From positions 1 through 17,231 of the forward strand of contig JAEORM010000110.1 in assembly GCA_016840905.1 (NCBI GenBank): DNA of 17,231 bases. Reading direction: 5' to 3'. The notes under the pieces were generated by a model. That model worked only from the letters and a program-made list of their open reading frames with translations, did no database searches and was not told the DNA's origin. The DNA is from Candidatus Gerdarchaeota archaeon. Lineage in GTDB: Archaea; Asgardarchaeota; Heimdallarchaeia; JABLTI01. Positions 14,192 through 17,231 of this stretch are shown here, in pieces. The number at the start of each line of letters is the position of its first letter. Positions within the stretch are counted from its first letter, which is position 1. Position numbers and translations under genes: made by a program.

Positions 14192-15302
14192 AAGCTCCTG
14201 AAGGATAATTAACAGTAAGATTTGGAAATCCTTCATCAAGTGTTCCAAAGAATCCATATGGGTAGCTACCAAACCAATCTTCTTCCCAATCAAATGGTGT
14301 TCCATAGGTTGGATTATCTATTTGAAAAACTAATTCCATACCATAAAATGGAAATAGGTAAGTTGGTGCTCTAACCAATCCACCAAAAACACCACACCAC
14401 GATGAATAGTAAGTTGTTTTATCATAGTAGAATTCATCAACAACATGAGCATAAACTTGATGTAAACCACCTGGTAATTCAGTATCTGTAGCATCATCAT
14501 TAGTTATCCAATTACTAATCCATAGATGACCTATTGGGCAATATCGCTGTACTTGAATATCGAAACCTGGATTAAGATAGTAATAAAATTCTATGGTAAC
14601 ATCAAAAACAAGTTTATATTGTGTTGATAAAACATATTCAGTAATTTCAAATCTAAGATAGGTATCTTCACTTCCATAATCTTCTATATATAGCCAAGAT
14701 CTTATTTGTTTTAGATTTATATCACGATGTTCATAACCTGGATTTCTAGTAATTGTAGCAGTATATGTACTATAACCACTTTTACTTACTTCCATATTGA
14801 AAGTTCGTGCTCCACCTGTACTATATGAAAAAACAATACAATAATAGCCTGAATTATCAGTTGTATCAGTAATCGTTTTTGTTCCACATGTGACTTTTGC
14901 TACTGCATTGCTAAGTGCTTGTAATGTAACTGAATCCCTTATAGTTCCATAGAAAATATAGTCATAGGTATAGATCTCTAGATAAATTATTGATTGATAG
15001 GCTCCTTCATATGTTTTATAACCAGCTTTTGAAACTTGTATCTTTCTAGCACCAATTGGTACACTTGAAAAACTATAGTAACCATTAGTATCAGTTGTTC
15101 TTTCACCAATATATATCCAGCCGGTATTAAAATCGTATATCCAAAGTTTGACAGTAGCATCACTTATTGGATTACTTGTTCCAGATTCCTTAACATAACC
15201 ATTTAGTGGTAGTAAAGGCGCTTTAACACTTGAGATAGTTACAAGTGCAAAAGATAGAAATATGGCACATACAAAAATTCCATTTATCCTTTTTCCTTTC
15301 AT
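14175..15302 (-). CDS. Secreted protein with two carboxypeptidase-regulatory-like domains
   Basis: The protein is 375 residues from the chosen start. It begins with a clear signal peptide: MKGKR, a hydrophobic core GIFVCAIFLSFALV, then a likely cut near SSVKA. Two beta-sandwich repeats of the carboxypeptidase-regulatory/CnaB-like type follow, about 34-111 and 117-198 in this numbering. Each shows G-x-V/I, an A-x-V-x-L/V strand, D-T-x-G-Y-Y and a final V-S-K-x-G-Y. The remaining 177 residues (about 199-375) are rich in Tyr, Trp, Phe and Pro and match no domain I know. There is no C-terminal membrane helix or sorting motif, so it is probably released or held by other surface proteins. The start at 15302 is chosen because GAGGAG lies 7 nt before it and the signal peptide then begins at residue 1. 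An upstream in-frame ATG at 15359 would add 19 residues. A hairpin terminator overlaps its 3' end. The function is unknown; adhesion or surface binding is the usual role of such domains. Confidence 0.75.
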   Translation of the reverse strand: MKGKRINGIFVCAIFLSFALVTISSVKAPLLPLNGYVKESGTSNPISDATVKLWIYDFNTGWIYIGERTTDTNGYYSFSSVPIGARKIQVSKAGYKTYEGAYQSIIYLEIYTYDYIFYGTIRDSVTLQALSNAVAKVTCGTKTITDTTDNSGYYCIVFSYSTGGARTFNMEVSKSGYSTYTATITRNPGYEHRDINLKQIRSWLYIEDYGSEDTYLRFEITEYVLSTQYKLVFDVTIEFYYYLNPGFDIQVQRYCPIGHLWISNWITNDDATDTELPGGLHQVYAHVVDEFYYDKTTYYSSWCGVFGGLVRAPTYLFPFYGMELVFQIDNPTYGTPFDWEEDWFGSYPYGFFGTLDEGFPNLTVNYPSGAWYSRA

Positions 15303-15642
15303 TTTTTTCTCCTCTTTAAATTTGCCAAAAACTGAATAAGAAGTATCCTTAAATCCCATCCCTTCAGTTTGGAAAATTTCTCATTCATGAGTTTGTTTTA
15401 ATATAGGTCAAATTAAATTAAAAGAATTTTTATTTTTTGTCAATTGAAAGTAATTTCTAAAATAGAATTTATCTACTAAATAATTTTTATTCAAAAAATT
15501 TCTCAATAAATTTTTCATTTTCTTGGGTTGTGTAAATGTGTCACTCATTATCATCAGTGAAATTAATTATTAGGTGAATTATCAATAGCAGTAAAATAGA
15601 ATTAAATGATATTATATGCTTCAAAGATTCAATATCGTTTGC
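15303..15642. other. 340-nt intergenic region, minus-strand leader and spacer
   Basis: The right part, downstream of the phosphotransferase stop, is AT-rich without a convincing gene. AATGATATT/AATATCGTT around 15604-15638 is an imperfect inverted repeat that could end the phosphotransferase mRNA, though only short T-runs follow. The left part is upstream of the secreted protein gene. It has TATA-like stretches on the minus strand (TATATTAA at 15398-15405 and GATTTAAG near 15350-15357) and the repeated element AAGGGATGGGAT (15353-15364). Nothing else is seen. Confidence 0.35.
15310..15315 (-). promoter_or_regulatory. Shine-Dalgarno deciding the start of the secreted protein
   Basis: On the minus strand AAAGAGGAGAAAAAA precedes the ATG at 15302, with the GAGGAG core 7 nt away. 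The other in-frame ATG (15359) has no such site at a useful distance, which decides for the shorter protein. Confidence 0.65.
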
Positions 15643-16653
15643 TTAACTTTTTAATGAAGCTGTTAGCATTTTTATTCCTTCAATTATCAAATTGGTTGTT
15701 TTTTCAGAGAAAAATTGGTTCCATTCTTGAGCACAAATAGCCAAATCATGTAATTTTCGTTCTGGCTCCAATTTATTTTGAATATTTATAGCTAGAATAT
15801 CTATTCCCCAATAAATATTAGCTAATAGATTGGCTGCAAAAAAGAAAGGATAAATAGCTTCAAAATTAATTCTATTTGCAAACGGAAACTGCTTTTGATA
15901 CTCCTGAAAAAGGATAGTTCGTCCATCTACTGAAATGTCATTCATTTGTAAAAACCAACAAATCTCTTCAGCAATATTTCCATATTCTGAATTTTCCCAA
16001 TCAATCAACCAGATTTTATTATTAGTATCAATTACAAAATTATTAGTTAAATCTCCATGTATTTGAGCTGTTATAGCTATCATTTCATGCTTTTTTTCTT
16101 GAGATATAGAATCTTTAAATTCTTGCAAGGCACATTCAAATGCACTTAGAATTGATTCATTCATCAAATGTGAATATTTAGTAATTATCATATTTATAGT
16201 TTGATTGGTTGTTGAAAAGAGTTTTTCAATACTACTGAATCCATCTTCTATTATTTGATAATCTATTTTGTGAATTCTACTTAATATTAGTGCAAATTGC
16301 TTCATTATTTCATAATCATTAAAATTGGGTTTTTTACCTTCTATGAATTCATAAATAGCTGCGCCTGAAGGAAAAAAGTGCTTGTCTGAATAAATTGGTG
16401 GAGGAATAAAATTCAATCCTTTATCAATAAAGAATTTTCTTATTTCTACTTCTTGTAATACTTTTTTCATCCTTTTTGGATAAAGAGCTGTTTTTAATGC
16501 GTATACACCATCATCAGTTTGGACTTTGAATACAGTAGAAGCTTCTCCCTTACCTAAATAAGAAATATCTTGTACTGTCTTTCCTATTTTATTAAATAGG
16601 TTGTGGATATTTTCATCAAAAGCCATTTGAGACCAACTTTTTATGATTTTCAT
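15643..16653 (-). CDS. Phosphotransferase of the APH/choline kinase fold
   Basis: The 336-residue cytosolic protein has the aminoglycoside phosphotransferase/choline kinase fold (PF01636-like). The glycine-rich strand is YLGKGEASTVFKV (32-44), the ATP-binding lysine is K54 in YALKT, and a hinge-like segment YEFIEGKKP lies at 101-109. The catalytic motif is HGDLTNNF (199-206), and the metal-binding Asp is D218 in LIDWENSEYGN (216-226), followed by the usual E-E-I-C-W-F helix. The family's catalytic loop is HGD-x-x-x-x-N; here Asn204/Asn205 stand one place earlier than usual. The protein should phosphorylate a small hydroxylated molecule, such as choline, an amino alcohol, a sugar or an antibiotic. 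The substrate cannot be predicted, and antibiotic resistance should not be assumed. It starts at ATG 16653; a TATA-like box (16674-16681) sits about 25 nt before it, suggesting a leaderless mRNA. Confidence 0.8.
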   Translation of the reverse strand: MKIIKSWSQMAFDENIHNLFNKIGKTVQDISYLGKGEASTVFKVQTDDGVYALKTALYPKRMKKVLQEVEIRKFFIDKGLNFIPPPIYSDKHFFPSGAAIYEFIEGKKPNFNDYEIMKQFALILSRIHKIDYQIIEDGFSSIEKLFSTTNQTINMIITKYSHLMNESILSAFECALQEFKDSISQEKKHEMIAITAQIHGDLTNNFVIDTNNKIWLIDWENSEYGNIAEEICWFLQMNDISVDGRTILFQEYQKQFPFANRINFEAIYPFFFAANLLANIYWGIDILAINIQNKLEPERKLHDLAICAQEWNQFFSEKTTNLIIEGIKMLTASLKS

Positions 16654-16673
16654 GGGATTAGATTAGATCCAAG

Positions 16674-16708
16674 ATACAATATTCCATCCATTTGAAATGT
16701 CAATGGAT
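16674..16708 (-). promoter_or_regulatory. Promoter and possible operator of the phosphotransferase gene
   Basis: TATTGTAT (minus strand, 16674-16681) lies about 25 nt before the ATG. Directly upstream, ATCCATT (16686-16692) and AATGGAT (16702-16708) form a perfect 7-bp inverted repeat with a 9-nt spacer. This arrangement would suit a regulator bound next to the TATA/BRE region. No regulator gene is nearby. Confidence 0.4.
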
Positions 16709-16765
16709 CAAATCTCTGGTCAAATCAAATTTCTAAAAGTAAAAATATTCTGACAAATCTGAAAG

Positions 16766-16802
16766 AAAAAAAGGAAGCTCCAGAGATAGTGTGAGAAGCT
16801 TC
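16766..16802 (-). terminator. Hairpin plus T-tract terminator of the flavodoxin gene
   Basis: On the minus strand GAAGCTTC (16795-16802) pairs with GGAGCTTC (16774-16781) over 8 bp with one G-U pair and a 12-13 nt loop, followed by C and seven Ts (16766-16772). It lies a few bases past the stop of the flavodoxin gene. Confidence 0.65.
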
Positions 16803-16808
16803 TGTTGC

Positions 16809-17231
16809 TTAATATTTTGATAACGATTTACCGAAAGCTTGAGCTTGTGTTAATTCTTCCTCTGTAGGATGACCAAATCCATCTATAATTTTGCCATTTT
16901 TGAAAATGCGACTGGCTCCAGCACTATAACAACGTTCAGGAAGAATTGATAGTTTCTTATTCTTTTGGAGCATTTTCTCCATTTGCTCAAACATTAGCTC
17001 ATTTGTTTTTCGGGGATTAGCTGTGTTTGTAGTAGAAGGATGAATAACATCTGGTGTGCCACTTGTAAAGAATAATGCTACCTTTTTTTCGTTTTTAATT
17101 TTTCTAGTAATTTTTCTTAACATTCTTGTACCAGCAAAGCTTATTTTACCAGCCATCATCCAAGAACCAACAGCTATAAGCTCATAATCTTTTAAATCAG
17201 GTATGTGTTTATCATCAAAACACTCTACACC
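16809..17231 (-). CDS. Flavodoxin-domain protein, partial (N-terminus beyond the window)
   Basis: The frame stays open to the right edge of the window, so the gene is cut; 140 residues are visible. ATG at 17157-17159 is internal, because the 24 codons before it read ...LKDYELIAVGSW, the standard strand-3 region of flavodoxins (D-x-x-x-Y-D-L-I-x-x-G-S). Then come K-I-S-F-A-G-T-R with a helix, the strand KVALFFTSGT, and a C-terminal strand-helix part ending ERCYSAGASRIFKNGKIIDGFGHP. The phosphate-binding T-x-T-G-x-T loop must lie beyond the edge. The family binds FMN and carries electrons or, as in HemG-like members, acts as an oxidase; the exact role is open. A hairpin terminator follows the stop. 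Its promoter is outside the window. Confidence 0.78.
   Translation of the reverse strand, partial: GVECFDDKHIPDLKDYELIAVGSWMMAGKISFAGTRMLRKITRKIKNEKKVALFFTSGTPDVIHPSTTNTANPRKTNELMFEQMEKMLQKNKKLSILPERCYSAGASRIFKNGKIIDGFGHPTEEELTQAQAFGKSLSKY

Noticed and set aside
15303..15359. Longer start of the secreted protein at the upstream ATG
   Set aside because: It would place 19 polar residues before the signal peptide, and it lacks the GAGGAG site that stands before the internal ATG at 15302.
15643..16653. Aminoglycoside resistance gene
   Set aside because: Only the general fold is supported, and the same fold covers many housekeeping small-molecule kinases.
203..17231. A new defence or mobile system
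   Set aside because: No nuclease, helicase, integrase, transposase, toxin-antitoxin pair, repeat array or attachment site is visible. The genes are metabolic, transport and surface functions.

Overview
This is an AT-rich window of about 17 kb that reads like archaeal DNA, probably from an uncultured lineage with an Asgard-like gene repertoire. The archaeal call rests on three observations. Several starts have a TATA-like box about 25 nt upstream and no Shine-Dalgarno, which is the leaderless pattern. Transcript ends are T-rich. The gene set includes kelch ectodomains, DUF4190 fusions and a eukaryote-type acyltransferase. The Asgard placement is an inference without a phylogenetic marker. No rRNA, tRNA, CRISPR array, insertion sequence or phage gene was found.

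Layout. (1) Bases 203-6188, plus strand: a 12-TM membrane protein, a DinB-fold protein, a BAHD-type acyltransferase, a flavin reductase-like protein, a second DinB-fold protein, and a QueG-like protein binding two 4Fe-4S clusters. The gaps are 60-330 nt and most genes have their own TATA-like box, so this is a neighbourhood of single-gene units rather than one tight operon. Its flavor is small-molecule and redox chemistry: acyl transfer, metal-dependent DinB enzymes, flavin and Fe-S. (2) Bases 6247-8091, minus strand: a multi-TM acyltransferase of the HGSNAT/DUF418-like type with a C-terminal DUF4190 domain. (3) Bases 8332-11964, plus strand: two abutting half-transporter genes encoding one heterodimeric ABC exporter. 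Their ATP sites are complementary: one subunit has Asp for the catalytic Glu, the other has a degenerate signature. (4) Bases 12042 to the right edge, minus strand: a membrane-anchored kelch-repeat ectodomain, a SAM methyltransferase, a secreted protein with two carboxypeptidase-regulatory-like domains, an APH/choline-kinase-fold phosphotransferase, and a flavodoxin-domain protein cut by the window edge.

The most notable item is the gene at 2647-3774. It carries both hallmark motifs of the BAHD acyltransferases (HxxxDG and a DFGWG variant) plus several secondary family motifs. This family is best known from plant and fungal specialised metabolism. Other points of interest are the DUF4190 fusion, the shortened catalytic loop of the APH-like kinase, hairpin-plus-T-tract terminators on the minus strand, a 12-nt sequence repeated upstream of two genes, and a coding-like fragment without a start at 3863-3979. 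I found no clear, wholly new multi-gene system.
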